Below are positions 33,191-42,497 of a stretch of DNA of 64,000 nt, piece after piece. The number at the start of each line of letters is the position of its first letter. The first letter of the stretch is position 1. The stretch lies in assembly GCF_006443095.1 (NCBI RefSeq), contig NZ_VFWZ01000004.1:62450-126449 (forward strand), given 5' to 3'. Origin of the DNA: Aquimarina algicola (GTDB lineage Bacteria > Bacteroidota > Bacteroidia > Flavobacteriales > Flavobacteriaceae). The notes under the pieces were generated by a model. It was not told the DNA's origin. It ran no database searches and saw nothing but the letters and a program-made list of their open reading frames with translations. The position numbers and the translations under genes are program-made.

Positions 33191-34486
33191 ATGAATATCC
33201 CTTTTACTAATTTACCAAGATTAGTTGTTATTGGTGGCGGTTTTGCAGGAGTTGCTATGGCAAGAAGTATGATTAAAGAAAATATCCAATTAGTTCTTTT
33301 AGACAGGCACAACTATCATACTTTTCAACCTCTTCTTTATCAAGTTTCAACATCATCATTAGAACCGGATTCTATAGCATATCCGCTACGAAAGATCGTA
33401 AAAAGAGGAAAAAATACTTTTTTTAGAATGGCAGAAGTAGAATCTATTGATCCTGATCAAAAAAGAGTATATACCAATATCGGAGATATTTCTTATGATT
33501 ACCTTGTTATTGCAACAGGTGCCAAAACCAACTTTTTTGGCAATACTACTATAGCGACCAATGCTATGCGAATGAAAAACCTTCCGCAAGCACTTAACTT
33601 ACGTAGTTTGATGTTAGAAAACCTTGAGCAAGCTGTTATAACTGATGATCCAGAAGAAAGAAAAGAATTGTTACGATTTGTTCTTGCCGGAGCAGGACCT
33701 ACAGGAGTAGAATTAGCTGGAGGGATTGCAGAATTAAAACTTAATGTACTGCCAAAAGACTATCCCGATATGGATTTTGATGATATGGAAATCCATTTGA
33801 TAGAAGGAGCCCCTCGAGTATTACCTCCTATGAGTGAACACGCTTCTGAAAAAGCATCGAAGTTTCTAAAAAAAATGGGGGTGCATATTCATACAAATAC
33901 TCAAGTAAAGCAATATGAAAATAATATTGTAACTACAAATACAGATTTATCACTCAAAACTGCAACATTTATATGGTCTGCCGGTGTAACAGGAGCCCCG
34001 GTAGAAGGGATCAAAGCAGAAGCCATAATGAGTAGAGGCAATCGATATTATGTAAATGAGTGTAATCAAATAGAAGGATACACCAATATATTTGCTATCG
34101 GTGATATTGCTATAATGAAAACAAAAGAATATCCTAATGGCCATCCTATGGTGGCACAGCCTGCAATACAACAAGGTAGACATCTGGCAAAAAACATGAA
34201 GCGACACCTAAAAGGAAAAGCAATGCTTCCTTTTAAATATTTTGATAAAGGTTCTATGGCAACTATAGGTCGCAATAAAGCGGTTGTGGATATTGGCAAA
34301 CTAAAATTTGGTGGCTTTTTTGCCTGGTTTATTTGGATGTTTATTCACTTATGGTTTCTTGTTGGTTTTCGTAATCGTTTTGTAACCTTTTTTAACTGGA
34401 CGTATAACTATATTAATTACGATAAAGCGGCAAGGTTAATTGTCAGACCCTTTAAAAGTGATGCAAAATCTGTGGAGAGGGTTTAA
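33191..34486 (+). CDS. Type II NADH dehydrogenase (NAD(P)/FAD-dependent oxidoreductase)
   Basis: The start at 33191 (MNIPFTNLPR) is chosen because the FAD-binding GGGFAG (15-20) should be near the N-terminus and a -7 element lies just upstream. The 431-residue enzyme has a second dinucleotide fold with GAGPTG in the middle and the FAD-contacting YTNIFAIGDIA stretch later. The C-terminus is amphipathic and hydrophobic (FFAWFIWMFIHLWFLVGF), as in membrane-bound NDH-2. It passes electrons from NADH to menaquinone without pumping protons. Single-gene unit. Confidence 0.92.
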   Translation: MNIPFTNLPRLVVIGGGFAGVAMARSMIKENIQLVLLDRHNYHTFQPLLYQVSTSSLEPDSIAYPLRKIVKRGKNTFFRMAEVESIDPDQKRVYTNIGDISYDYLVIATGAKTNFFGNTTIATNAMRMKNLPQALNLRSLMLENLEQAVITDDPEERKELLRFVLAGAGPTGVELAGGIAELKLNVLPKDYPDMDFDDMEIHLIEGAPRVLPPMSEHASEKASKFLKKMGVHIHTNTQVKQYENNIVTTNTDLSLKTATFIWSAGVTGAPVEGIKAEAIMSRGNRYYVNECNQIEGYTNIFAIGDIAIMKTKEYPNGHPMVAQPAIQQGRHLAKNMKRHLKGKAMLPFKYFDKGSMATIGRNKAVVDIGKLKFGGFFAWFIWMFIHLWFLVGFRNRFVTFFNWTYNYINYDKAARLIVRPFKSDAKSVERV

Positions 34487-34956
34487 TAATATTTTATTTA
34501 TAAGTCTACTAATGATTAGTAGCTCAATTTTTGATTTTTAATAAAAAGTACGGGGTTTAGAAGTACAAAGTAGTAAGTATAGAGTACTGAGTAAAATCGC
34601 TTCGTCGTTCTGGACTTGATTCAGAATCTCATATACAAGGTCAGAAGTACGAAATTAGATTGCAAACTGTTGAGTTTAGATTTTTGAAGTACGAGATTAA
34701 AAGTACAAAGTATGTACGTCCCTAATATAAGTGGATCACTTTTATATTGTTGAAGTACGAAGTTCATACATTCTCAACAATCACTACTCTATACTCAACA
34801 CTAGACACTCAAAAACTCACATACTCATGGGGTAATTGACCGGTTATTATTCTTTTTTTCAATCCATCCTTATTTTTCTACAGTTCGGTAACAATCAATT
34901 CTATTTTATGGGTAGTTAGTAGACTTTTGATGTATCAATTATCAAATAATACATCA
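34487..34956. other. 470-bp intergenic region with decayed short repeats
   Basis: No gene. Short AGTAC-type words recur (34547, 34562, 34583, 34646, 34688, 34702, 34754), several of them at multiples of 7 or 21 bp. A small palindromic element TTCTGGACTTGATTCAGAA lies at about 34607-34625. The part nearest the TonB receptor gene must contain its promoter. Confidence 0.55.
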
Positions 34957-37110
34957 ATGAAACGTTTACTAACCATTATTTTTTTATCCTTATCCATATC
35001 CATATACGCACAAAACACCATAAGTGGAACGGTAACTGATCCCTCAGGTAATCCAATCCCCGGAGCCAATGTATATCTTGATGGTACATATGATGGAGGA
35101 TCTACAGACGACAAAGGAAATTTTTCTTTCACTTCTGAAGAAGATGGCGTACAAACCCTACTTATCTCTTTTTTATCTTTTGAAACTTACACGCTACAAG
35201 CAGATATTTCAAAAATGAAAACCTTAAAAATTACACTCAAAGAAGATGTAAACTCTCTGGGTAGTGTAATCCTCAATGCCGGTACATTTTCGGCAGGAGA
35301 TAACAGCAAGGCCTCTGTGCTTTCTCCTTTGGATATTGTAACTACGGCCGGTGCTGCCGGAGATTATATAGGAGCATTGCAAACTCTACCAGGAACCTCT
35401 AATGTAGCTGAAGATGGACGTCTCTTTGTAAGAGGTGGTGACGCTAGTGAAACTAATGTTTTCATTGATGGTCAAAGAGTATTTCAACCTTTTACAGCTA
35501 CAACCAATAATATACCGACACGTGGGCGTTTTTCATCATTCTTATTTAAAGGTACTAACTTTTCTACAGGAGGATATTCTGCTGAGTATGGTGATGCATT
35601 GTCTAGTGTATTATTATTAAATACTATCGACGAACCAGATCAAGAAAAAACAGAACTGCAATTTATCAACGTTGGTATTGGAGGTGGAAATACTCAAAAA
35701 TGGGAAAAAAATTCTTTGAGTGTTAATGCTTTTTATGTGAACCTAGAACCTTATCAAGATATCATCGATCAAAGAGTACAATGGCTTAAACCTTATGAAT
35801 CTATAGCAGGCGAAACCGTATATCGTCATCAATTCAATAATGGACTATTAAAAGTATATGGTGGATTAAATTATGCCAATTTTGATCTCATTCAAGAGGA
35901 TATCAATATCCCTGAAGGGATCAACTTTAGCCTAAAAAACAGAAACCTTTATCTAAATACTTCGTATAAAGGAACGTTGGGGAATGATTGGAGCATCACT
36001 ACCGGTGCTAGTTTTGCAAACGATGATAATGACATCAAAGTGATTAATAATAATGTTGATAATGAAACGAATAGTGTTCACCTCAAAATGAAACTCAAAA
36101 AGAGATTCAGTAACCGTTTCAAACTAAATTTTGGTGCAGAACAATTCTTTAACGCCTTTACAGAAAAGGTAAACAGTCCGGATTTTAATACCTTCAGAAG
36201 CTCTTATGACAATAATAGCACAGCAGTTTTCACTGAAGCCAATGTATTTTTTAGTAAAAAACTAGCTATGCAAATTGGTGTAAGAGGAGTACGCAATACA
36301 TTATTAGAAACAACCCGAGTTTCTCCCAGAGCATCTCTAGCGTATAAAACCTCAGGACATTCTCAAATATCATTTGCATACGGAGATTTTTATCAAACGC
36401 CTCAACAAGATGTCATCAAATTTGATCAAACTCTGGAACCTGAAAAATCATCACACTTTATTTTGAACTATTTATATCAAAAAAACAAAAGAACTTTCAG
36501 AGCAGAAGGATATTACAAAACATATGACGAACTGGTAAAGTTTGATACAGAACAACCAGAGTTCAATAGTATATATAACAATAATGGTAGTGGTTATGCT
36601 AGAGGAGTAGATATTTTTTGGAGAGACAATCGATCTATCAAAAACCTTGAATATTGGTTAAGTTATTCTTTTCTGGACACTGAGCGTGATTTTAGAAACT
36701 ACCCTACCAAAGCAACACCAAATTTTGCCGCAAAACACAACCTTTCACTCGTAACAAAATATTGGGTTAATAGTTTGAAATCTCAGATTAGTGCAACCTA
36801 TAATTTTGCTTCAGGAAGACCTTATAATGATCCAAATCAAGCTGTTTTTCAGAATAGAAAAACAAGACACTTCAATTCTTTGGATGTAAGTTGGGCGTAT
36901 CTGATAAGCCAACAAAAGATTCTATACTTATCTGTGTCCAATATATTGGATGTGAATAACGTATTCAACTACCAATACAGCAATACTCCTGATATCAACG
37001 GTAATTTTTCCAGAAGAGCGATACGTCCTAATGCAGATCAGTTCATTATCCTTGGTTTCTTCTGGACCATTAGTGAGAACAAAAAAGACAACCAATTAAA
37101 TAATCTGTAA
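34957..37110 (+). CDS. TonB-dependent outer-membrane receptor
   Basis: The start at 34957 (MKRLLTIIFLSLSISIYAQ) gives a clean signal peptide; an earlier in-frame TTG/ATG pair lies at 34927-34930. The protein has 717 residues: a carboxypeptidase-like domain (ISGTVTDPSGNPIPGANVYLDGT), a plug domain (LQTLPGTSNVAEDGRLFVRGG) and an outer-membrane barrel. It is shorter than SusC proteins, and no SusD partner is present. It heads an operon of a DUF2141 protein, a TPR protein and signal-transduction genes, which suggests uptake linked to a LytTR two-component system. The ligand is unknown. Confidence 0.92.
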   Translation: MKRLLTIIFLSLSISIYAQNTISGTVTDPSGNPIPGANVYLDGTYDGGSTDDKGNFSFTSEEDGVQTLLISFLSFETYTLQADISKMKTLKITLKEDVNSLGSVILNAGTFSAGDNSKASVLSPLDIVTTAGAAGDYIGALQTLPGTSNVAEDGRLFVRGGDASETNVFIDGQRVFQPFTATTNNIPTRGRFSSFLFKGTNFSTGGYSAEYGDALSSVLLLNTIDEPDQEKTELQFINVGIGGGNTQKWEKNSLSVNAFYVNLEPYQDIIDQRVQWLKPYESIAGETVYRHQFNNGLLKVYGGLNYANFDLIQEDINIPEGINFSLKNRNLYLNTSYKGTLGNDWSITTGASFANDDNDIKVINNNVDNETNSVHLKMKLKKRFSNRFKLNFGAEQFFNAFTEKVNSPDFNTFRSSYDNNSTAVFTEANVFFSKKLAMQIGVRGVRNTLLETTRVSPRASLAYKTSGHSQISFAYGDFYQTPQQDVIKFDQTLEPEKSSHFILNYLYQKNKRTFRAEGYYKTYDELVKFDTEQPEFNSIYNNNGSGYARGVDIFWRDNRSIKNLEYWLSYSFLDTERDFRNYPTKATPNFAAKHNLSLVTKYWVNSLKSQISATYNFASGRPYNDPNQAVFQNRKTRHFNSLDVSWAYLISQQKILYLSVSNILDVNNVFNYQYSNTPDINGNFSRRAIRPNADQFIILGFFWTISENKKDNQLNNL

Positions 37111-37127
37111 TCTAAAACTATATTCTT

Positions 37128-37547
37128 ATGAAACGTATTCTTCTTGCTTTAACAATTACATTCAGTACAGTTTTTAATGCTATTTCTGCTCAGGATCAAC
37201 AGACGATAAAAGTTACGATTGACAATATAAAAACAGATCAAGGGGCAATACAGGTTGGGTTATACAACACCAAAGCTACATTCTTGAAAAACACCTACAA
37301 AACAATACGAACTAAAGCAAAAAAAGGCAGCGTAGAAGTGATTTTTAAAGATATTCCCAAAGGAGAATATGCCATCTCTCTCTATCATGATGTAGACAAC
37401 GACAATCAACTCGATACCTTTTGGCGTATTCCGCAAGAACCTTATAACACGAGTAATAATGCCAAAAGAAAATTTGGTCCACCATTATGGAAAGATGCTA
37501 AATTCAATTTAGACAATCAAGAAGTACATCAAACCATTAATCTTTAA
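37128..37547 (+). CDS. DUF2141 secreted protein
   Basis: A 139-residue protein with a signal peptide ending in NAISAQ and a DUF2141 beta fold (IQVGLYN, KGEYAISLYHDVDNDNQLD). DUF2141 proteins commonly accompany TonB receptors in Flavobacteriia. It follows the receptor after 17 bp. Function unknown. Confidence 0.88.
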   Translation: MKRILLALTITFSTVFNAISAQDQQTIKVTIDNIKTDQGAIQVGLYNTKATFLKNTYKTIRTKAKKGSVEVIFKDIPKGEYAISLYHDVDNDNQLDTFWRIPQEPYNTSNNAKRKFGPPLWKDAKFNLDNQEVHQTINL

Positions 37548-37653
37548 AAGAGTTTACACTTCATCCTACAAAAATTACAGTTCGGTAGTTTATACTTTAT
37601 AATACTCTCATTCTTAAAGATATTTACACCATAAATCAAAAACAATATTACCT

Positions 37654-38277
37654 ATGAAAACAATCATATACACCGCAACATTATTGATCAGTATGCTTGT
37701 AAATTCGCAAACCGCATACGAAAAAGGAATGACCAAAGCTTTTGCACTGTGGGGCGAACAAAAGACTGACGAATCCATCAATCTTTTTGAACGTATCGCA
37801 AAAGCTGAAAAAGAAAACTGGCTCCCTTATTATTATGCAGCACAAGTACATATTATAACCAGTTTTAGAATAAAAGGAATCGACGCTGTAGAGCCTAAGC
37901 TAAAGAAAGCTCAGGAATATCTTAACGAAGCCAAAACACTTTCTAAAAACAATGCAGAGATACTAGTGTTGGAAGCTATGCTAAATACCTCGTATGTTGC
38001 TCATGATCCTGCTGTATATGGACCCACACTATCTGCCAAAGTAGAAGAACTCTATCAAAAAGCAAAAGCTATAGAACCCAAAAACCCTAGAGCTACTTTA
38101 TATCATGCAGAATGGCAAATGGGTGGAGCAAAATACTGGGGCAAAGACCCAAAAGCCTTTTGTCCTGAGATAGAAAAAGCTATATTGTACTTTGAAAATG
38201 ATAAACATGATACTCCTTTTTATCCAAAATGGGGAAAAGACAGAATTAGCCAGGTACAGGCAACATGTAAAGAATAA
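37654..38277 (+). CDS. Periplasmic TPR-like protein
   Basis: A 207-residue protein with a signal peptide (to about VNSQ) and three or so tetratricopeptide-like helices (ESINLFERIAKAEKENWLPYYYAA, AKAIEPKNPRATLYHAEW, in part). The stop codon is directly followed by the ATG of the histidine kinase, so the two are translationally linked. It may act as a sensor partner. Confidence 0.85.
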   Translation: MKTIIYTATLLISMLVNSQTAYEKGMTKAFALWGEQKTDESINLFERIAKAEKENWLPYYYAAQVHIITSFRIKGIDAVEPKLKKAQEYLNEAKTLSKNNAEILVLEAMLNTSYVAHDPAVYGPTLSAKVEELYQKAKAIEPKNPRATLYHAEWQMGGAKYWGKDPKAFCPEIEKAILYFENDKHDTPFYPKWGKDRISQVQATCKE

Positions 38278-39639
38278 ATGAAAGACATCAGAAAAATATT
38301 AAAAGTAAGTATTATAATAACGATTTGCATCGAGGCTGTAAATCTATTACTCAACATTGGAGACCCGATCTCAATTAAAGAAGAAATCGAAAATACTGTT
38401 ATTCACTTTTTGTTTGCTTTCTCACTCACTGTTGTAAATGGGTATTTCTTTGAGTTTTTGAATAATAGATATACATGGGAGAAACAACCAAAAAAACGAT
38501 TATGGCTTGGAGCTATAGGCTCTATGGTAATCACAATGTTTACCATCGTTATCATTCGGTTCATTTTGTCTGTGGTCGTATATAATCAATCTATTGAAAA
38601 ATACATACAAAATGAAAAACTAAGTTATTATTATGCAGGTTTTGTGATCACACTAATTGTATCTCTTTTTTTACATGCATTTTATTTTTACAAAGAGTTA
38701 CAGAATCGACAAATAAAAGAACAAAAAATAATAGCAGATACAGCCTCTGCAAAGTTTGCTGCTCTCAAAAATCAGTTAGACCCTCATTTTCTATTCAATA
38801 GTTTAAATGTGTTGACATCGCTGATAGAAGAGAACCCGAGAATGGCACAAAAGTTTACAACTTCTTTATCAAAAGTGTATCGATATGTCTTAGAGCAAAA
38901 AAATAAAGAATTAGTCACTGTAGATGAAGAACTCAAATTTGCACGTACATATATGACATTGGTAAAATTACGGTTTGAAGATAGTATCAAATTTGATATC
39001 CCGGATAGTGCAACAAATCCCGAAGCCAAAGTAGTGCCATTATCATTACAATTACTTTTAGAAAACACTGTAAAACACAATGTAGTGATGCCCGAAAGAC
39101 CATTGCATATTAAAATTTATGAGGATGATGGTTTTCTGATTGTCGAAAATAATTTACAACCCAAAAAAGTCATAAAACAAAGTAGTGGTGTTGGGTTAGG
39201 CAATGTTCAACAACGGTATGCTTTGCTAACCAAGAGAAAATTCTCTGTATATAAAACAGAAAAAGCTTTTATTGCAAAGCTGCCCATATTAACAAAAAAA
39301 ATAAAATTTACAGATATGCAAGTATCGCAAAATATAGAAAGTATAGAAATGGCTAAACGCCTAAAATATGAACGCGCTCAAGAGCAGGTAAAAAAGATCA
39401 AAGAATTTTATGGCAACCTTATCTCTTACTGTATCGTTATTCCTTTTTTAGCTTTTATAAACTACTATACGACTGGTTACAGATTTCCTTGGGTGTTGTT
39501 TCCTATTGCAGGATGGGGAATTGGATTAATTTTTCATTATGCAGAAGCATTTGATAGACACCCTATCTTTGGAAAAGACTGGGAAAAGAAAAAAATCAAA
39601 CAGTACATGAATGAGTCTAAAACTACTTATGATGAATAG
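38278..39639 (+). CDS. LytS-type sensor histidine kinase with C-terminal 2TM domain
   Basis: A 453-residue membrane kinase. Four hydrophobic segments lie in residues 1-140. The His_kinase domain has the phospho-acceptor H170 in QLDPHFLFNSLNVL, followed by an abbreviated ATPase region (LQLLLENTVKHN, SGVGLGNVQQRY). Residues about 350-450 form a 2TM domain (KRLKYERAQEQVKKIKEFYGNL..., ending WEKKKIKQYM) like the three free 2TM proteins that follow. It should phosphorylate the LytTR regulator at 40749. The 2TM fusion suggests that kinase and free 2TM proteins interact in the membrane. Confidence 0.9.
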   Translation: MKDIRKILKVSIIITICIEAVNLLLNIGDPISIKEEIENTVIHFLFAFSLTVVNGYFFEFLNNRYTWEKQPKKRLWLGAIGSMVITMFTIVIIRFILSVVVYNQSIEKYIQNEKLSYYYAGFVITLIVSLFLHAFYFYKELQNRQIKEQKIIADTASAKFAALKNQLDPHFLFNSLNVLTSLIEENPRMAQKFTTSLSKVYRYVLEQKNKELVTVDEELKFARTYMTLVKLRFEDSIKFDIPDSATNPEAKVVPLSLQLLLENTVKHNVVMPERPLHIKIYEDDGFLIVENNLQPKKVIKQSSGVGLGNVQQRYALLTKRKFSVYKTEKAFIAKLPILTKKIKFTDMQVSQNIESIEMAKRLKYERAQEQVKKIKEFYGNLISYCIVIPFLAFINYYTTGYRFPWVLFPIAGWGIGLIFHYAEAFDRHPIFGKDWEKKKIKQYMNESKTTYDE

Positions 39640-39952
39640 TTTTGATCAACAAAAGGCATATATCAACGCTAGAAAAAGACTAAAAGAAGAAAAAGCTTTC
39701 TATGTACACGTTGGGGTATATATAGCAATCAATATTGTCAGTTTTATTTTTTATAAGATTGCATTTGACCAATCTCTTTCTAACATCACATTCTGGATCA
39801 ATACCCTTAGACCGTTCTTATGGGGGATAGGACTTATAGGACATGGTTTATGGACTTTTAGAAGAAACATCAAATGGCTCAAAAATACAGTCTACAGTAA
39901 AGAATGGGAAAAAAGAAAAATTAAAGAATTGATAGATCAAGATGATTTTTAA
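39629..39952 (+). CDS. 2TM-domain protein 1
   Basis: A protein of about 107 residues, starting at 39629 or 39632 and overlapping the end of the kinase gene. The 2TM pattern is clear: an amphipathic KAYINARKRLKEEKAFYVH helix, two membrane segments with LRPFLWGIGLIGHGLW between and after them, and the conserved ending WEKRKIKELID. The upstream frame start at 39611 is less likely. Confidence 0.88.
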   Translation: MMNSFDQQKAYINARKRLKEEKAFYVHVGVYIAINIVSFIFYKIAFDQSLSNITFWINTLRPFLWGIGLIGHGLWTFRRNIKWLKNTVYSKEWEKRKIKELIDQDDF

Positions 39953-39967
39953 CTTTTTAAAATATTA

Positions 39968-40273
39968 ATGATGAGAGATCTTGAACAACAACACCGATAT
40001 GAAAAAGCCAAAAAAAGAGTAGAAAATGAAAAAGGATTTTATACACATTTAACCGTATATATTGTGATCAATATTATCCTACTCATTACCAATGCAGATA
40101 TTATAGATGATGGTCTAAAAAACTTAGGAAGCTGGCACTTATATATCACTCCAACATTGTGGGGGATAGGATTATTTTTTCATGGGTTCTCAGTTTTTGG
40201 AAAATATAAGATATTCAGTAGAAAATGGGAAGAAAGAAAAATTAAAGAGCTCATGGATAGAGATAATTTTTAA
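39968..40273 (+). CDS. 2TM-domain protein 2
   Basis: A 101-residue 2TM protein: RYEKAKKRVENEKGFYTH, two membrane segments, the TLWGIGLFFHGF motif and the WEERKIKELMD ending. It is 15 bp downstream of 2TM protein 1. Confidence 0.88.
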   Translation: MMRDLEQQHRYEKAKKRVENEKGFYTHLTVYIVINIILLITNADIIDDGLKNLGSWHLYITPTLWGIGLFFHGFSVFGKYKIFSRKWEERKIKELMDRDNF

Positions 40274-40297
40274 TTAACCATTAAAGTATTAAAAACA

Positions 40298-40606
40298 ATG
40301 AGAAATCTAGAAGAACAAAAACGATACGAGCGTGCCAAAAACCGTGTCGAAGAATTAAAAAAGTTTTATAACAATCTTTTTTCATATATAGTAATTATAG
40401 GCGTATTGGCTGCTTTTAACTATTATTTAAATCAATGGTCATATGCCTGGTTTTTATGGGCTGCATTTGGTTGGGGAATCGGTATTGTTTTTCATGCCAT
40501 AAAAGCTTTCAAAGTAAATCCTATGTTTAACAAAGATTGGGAAGAAAGAAAAATAAGAAAGTATATGGAAGAGGAAGAAGGTCGACAACGGCAAATGTGG
40601 GAATAA
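40298..40606 (+). CDS. 2TM-domain protein 3
   Basis: A 102-residue 2TM protein: RYERAKNRVEELKKFYNN, two membrane segments, the FGWGIGIVFHAIKAF motif and the WEERKIRKYMEEE ending. It is closer to the C-terminal 2TM domain of the kinase (FYGNLISYC against FYNNLFSYI) than to 2TM proteins 1 and 2. Confidence 0.88.
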   Translation: MRNLEEQKRYERAKNRVEELKKFYNNLFSYIVIIGVLAAFNYYLNQWSYAWFLWAAFGWGIGIVFHAIKAFKVNPMFNKDWEERKIRKYMEEEEGRQRQMWE

Positions 40607-40748
40607 GCTAGTCTCTTTATAGCGATCTTACGAGACATTTCAATCTCAATTATTGAATATTTCTTACTATTTTATAATATCAAAACAACCTAAATATAGA
40701 ATACCACTACCCTATTAACCTCTAATATAATAAACCTTAAAAATAACT

Positions 40749-41507
40749 ATGACTACTATAATTATAGAAGACGAAAAACCGGCTGCCAGACGTCTCGGAA
40801 GAATGTTACAAGATCTAGACATCCCGGTACACACCATGCTACATTCTGTACAAGAATCTATAGAATGGTTTCATGCTAATGAGCATCCTGATCTTATTTT
40901 TCTTGATATACAATTAAGCGACGGGCTGTCTTTTGAAATTTTTGATGCTGTTACCGTAAAAAGTGCAATCATATTTACCACAGCTTATGATGAATATGCA
41001 TTAAAAGCTTTTAAACTAAATAGTATTGATTATTTATTAAAACCTATCGATGATGAAGAACTAGAGACAGCAGTTCTAAAATACAAAGAAAATCTACCTC
41101 AAAAAGAACAATTACAAGTAGACTTTGAAGACATCAAAAAATTATTAATCAACCCAATGGATCGGGTCTACAAAAAAAGATTTACAACCAAAGTCGGGCA
41201 ACATCTCAAAATTTTTAATGTAGAAGATATAGAATGTTTCTATTCAGAAAATAAAGGTACATATTTACACACTACCGAACATCGAAATTATCTTATAGAT
41301 ATTACATTAGAATCACTAGACAGTGAACTTGATCCTCAACAATTTTTTAGAATTAACCGAAAATTCTTTGTAAACATCAATGCGATTAAAGATATCATAT
41401 CCTATACGAACTCAAGACTTCAAATCAAACTCAATACCTTTGACGAGTTAGACGTAATTGTAGCCAGAGAGCGTGTAAAGGATTTTAAAGAATGGTTAGA
41501 GAAATAA
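40749..41507 (+). CDS. LytTR-family response regulator
   Basis: A 252-residue regulator. The receiver domain has the phospho-acceptor D53 (LIFLDIQLSDG), E7-D8 acidic pocket and late TTAYDEYALKAF; a LytTR DNA-binding domain follows (KIFNVEDIECFYSENKGTYLHT, ... FFRINRKFFVNINAI, in part). It is separated from the 2TM genes by 142 bp, still on the same strand, and is the likely partner of the LytS-type kinase. Confidence 0.93.
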   Translation: MTTIIIEDEKPAARRLGRMLQDLDIPVHTMLHSVQESIEWFHANEHPDLIFLDIQLSDGLSFEIFDAVTVKSAIIFTTAYDEYALKAFKLNSIDYLLKPIDDEELETAVLKYKENLPQKEQLQVDFEDIKKLLINPMDRVYKKRFTTKVGQHLKIFNVEDIECFYSENKGTYLHTTEHRNYLIDITLESLDSELDPQQFFRINRKFFVNINAIKDIISYTNSRLQIKLNTFDELDVIVARERVKDFKEWLEK

Positions 41508-41526
41508 AAATCAGATAGCTATTTTT

Positions 41527-42330
41527 TTAGTATTCCCATTTTCTTTGTTTATTAAGTTCTTCTTCTGCATCAAGCTCTTCTTGTGGAATCACTTTAAGAA
41601 ATGAAGGATGTTGTTCTATGGCATATTCTAGTTTACTAACGATGTCATCTATAGAATCAGTATCATAATTTATATCAAGAGGTTCTTTGATCACCATAGA
41701 TTGTAAGATACCCCTTTTCTTAATTCGGATTCCTTTTTTATCAAATGACCTTCTAAAGCCATCAATTACAATAGGAATAACAATCGGTTTATATTGTCTA
41801 ATAATATGTGCAGTTCCTTTTCTAATAGGTTTAAACGGCTTGGTAGTTCCTTGTGGAAACGTGATCACCCAACCATCATCTAATGCTCTTCTAATGTTGG
41901 TAATATCACTCATTTTTACCTGTCGGTTGATATCTTTACCTTTTTCTCTCCAAGTTCTTTCTACAGTAATCGCTCCTGCATATGCCAAAATACGTGCTAG
42001 CAACCCTGCTCGCATCGTTTCTTTTGCAGCAACGTAGTATAGATTTAGTTTTGGATTCCACAAATAACCAATATTTTTAATTGAATCTACCCGACCGCTC
42101 AGACTTGCATTAAAAACATGAAACATTGCTACGACATCTGCAAAATAGGTTTGATGATTAGATACAAAAAGAACATTGTTATCAGGAAGATCTTTGAATA
42201 CTTCACTTCCTTCTATCTGTAACTCATTAAAACCTCTATAACGCCTATGCGTTATGGCTCCCATGATTCTAATAAGCCATTTTTTTAAAAATAATATATG
42301 ACCAAAAGGATTTTTTTTAAATAATCCCAT
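41527..42330 (-). CDS. Lysophospholipid acyltransferase family protein
   Basis: A 267-residue 1-acyl-glycerol-3-phosphate-acyltransferase-like enzyme. The catalytic NHxxxxD motif is seen as NHQTYFAD, and the glycerol-binding motif as FPQGTTKP (usual FPEGTR). The N-terminal part is hydrophobic and basic, as expected for attachment to the inner membrane. It acts in phospholipid or ornithine-lipid synthesis. Monocistronic. Confidence 0.88.
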   Translation of the reverse strand: MGLFKKNPFGHILFLKKWLIRIMGAITHRRYRGFNELQIEGSEVFKDLPDNNVLFVSNHQTYFADVVAMFHVFNASLSGRVDSIKNIGYLWNPKLNLYYVAAKETMRAGLLARILAYAGAITVERTWREKGKDINRQVKMSDITNIRRALDDGWVITFPQGTTKPFKPIRKGTAHIIRQYKPIVIPIVIDGFRRSFDKKGIRIKKRGILQSMVIKEPLDINYDTDSIDDIVSKLEYAIEQHPSFLKVIPQEELDAEEELNKQRKWEY

Positions 42331-42497
42331 AAATAAATTTTAATTAAATATCTTCTATACTGTTGGCAGTTTACGAGTACCAAAATGTAACATTTTGATT
42401 ATCAACGAAAATTAACAACATTTGCTTAAATAACAGACAAATTCTTAGATAAATTCTTGTGAAAATTTCAGAGAATAAGGCTGCCAAATATACAAAA

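Noticed and set aside
34957..37110. SusC-type polysaccharide utilisation receptor
   Set aside because: Too short for SusC and no SusD or glycoside hydrolase partner is present.
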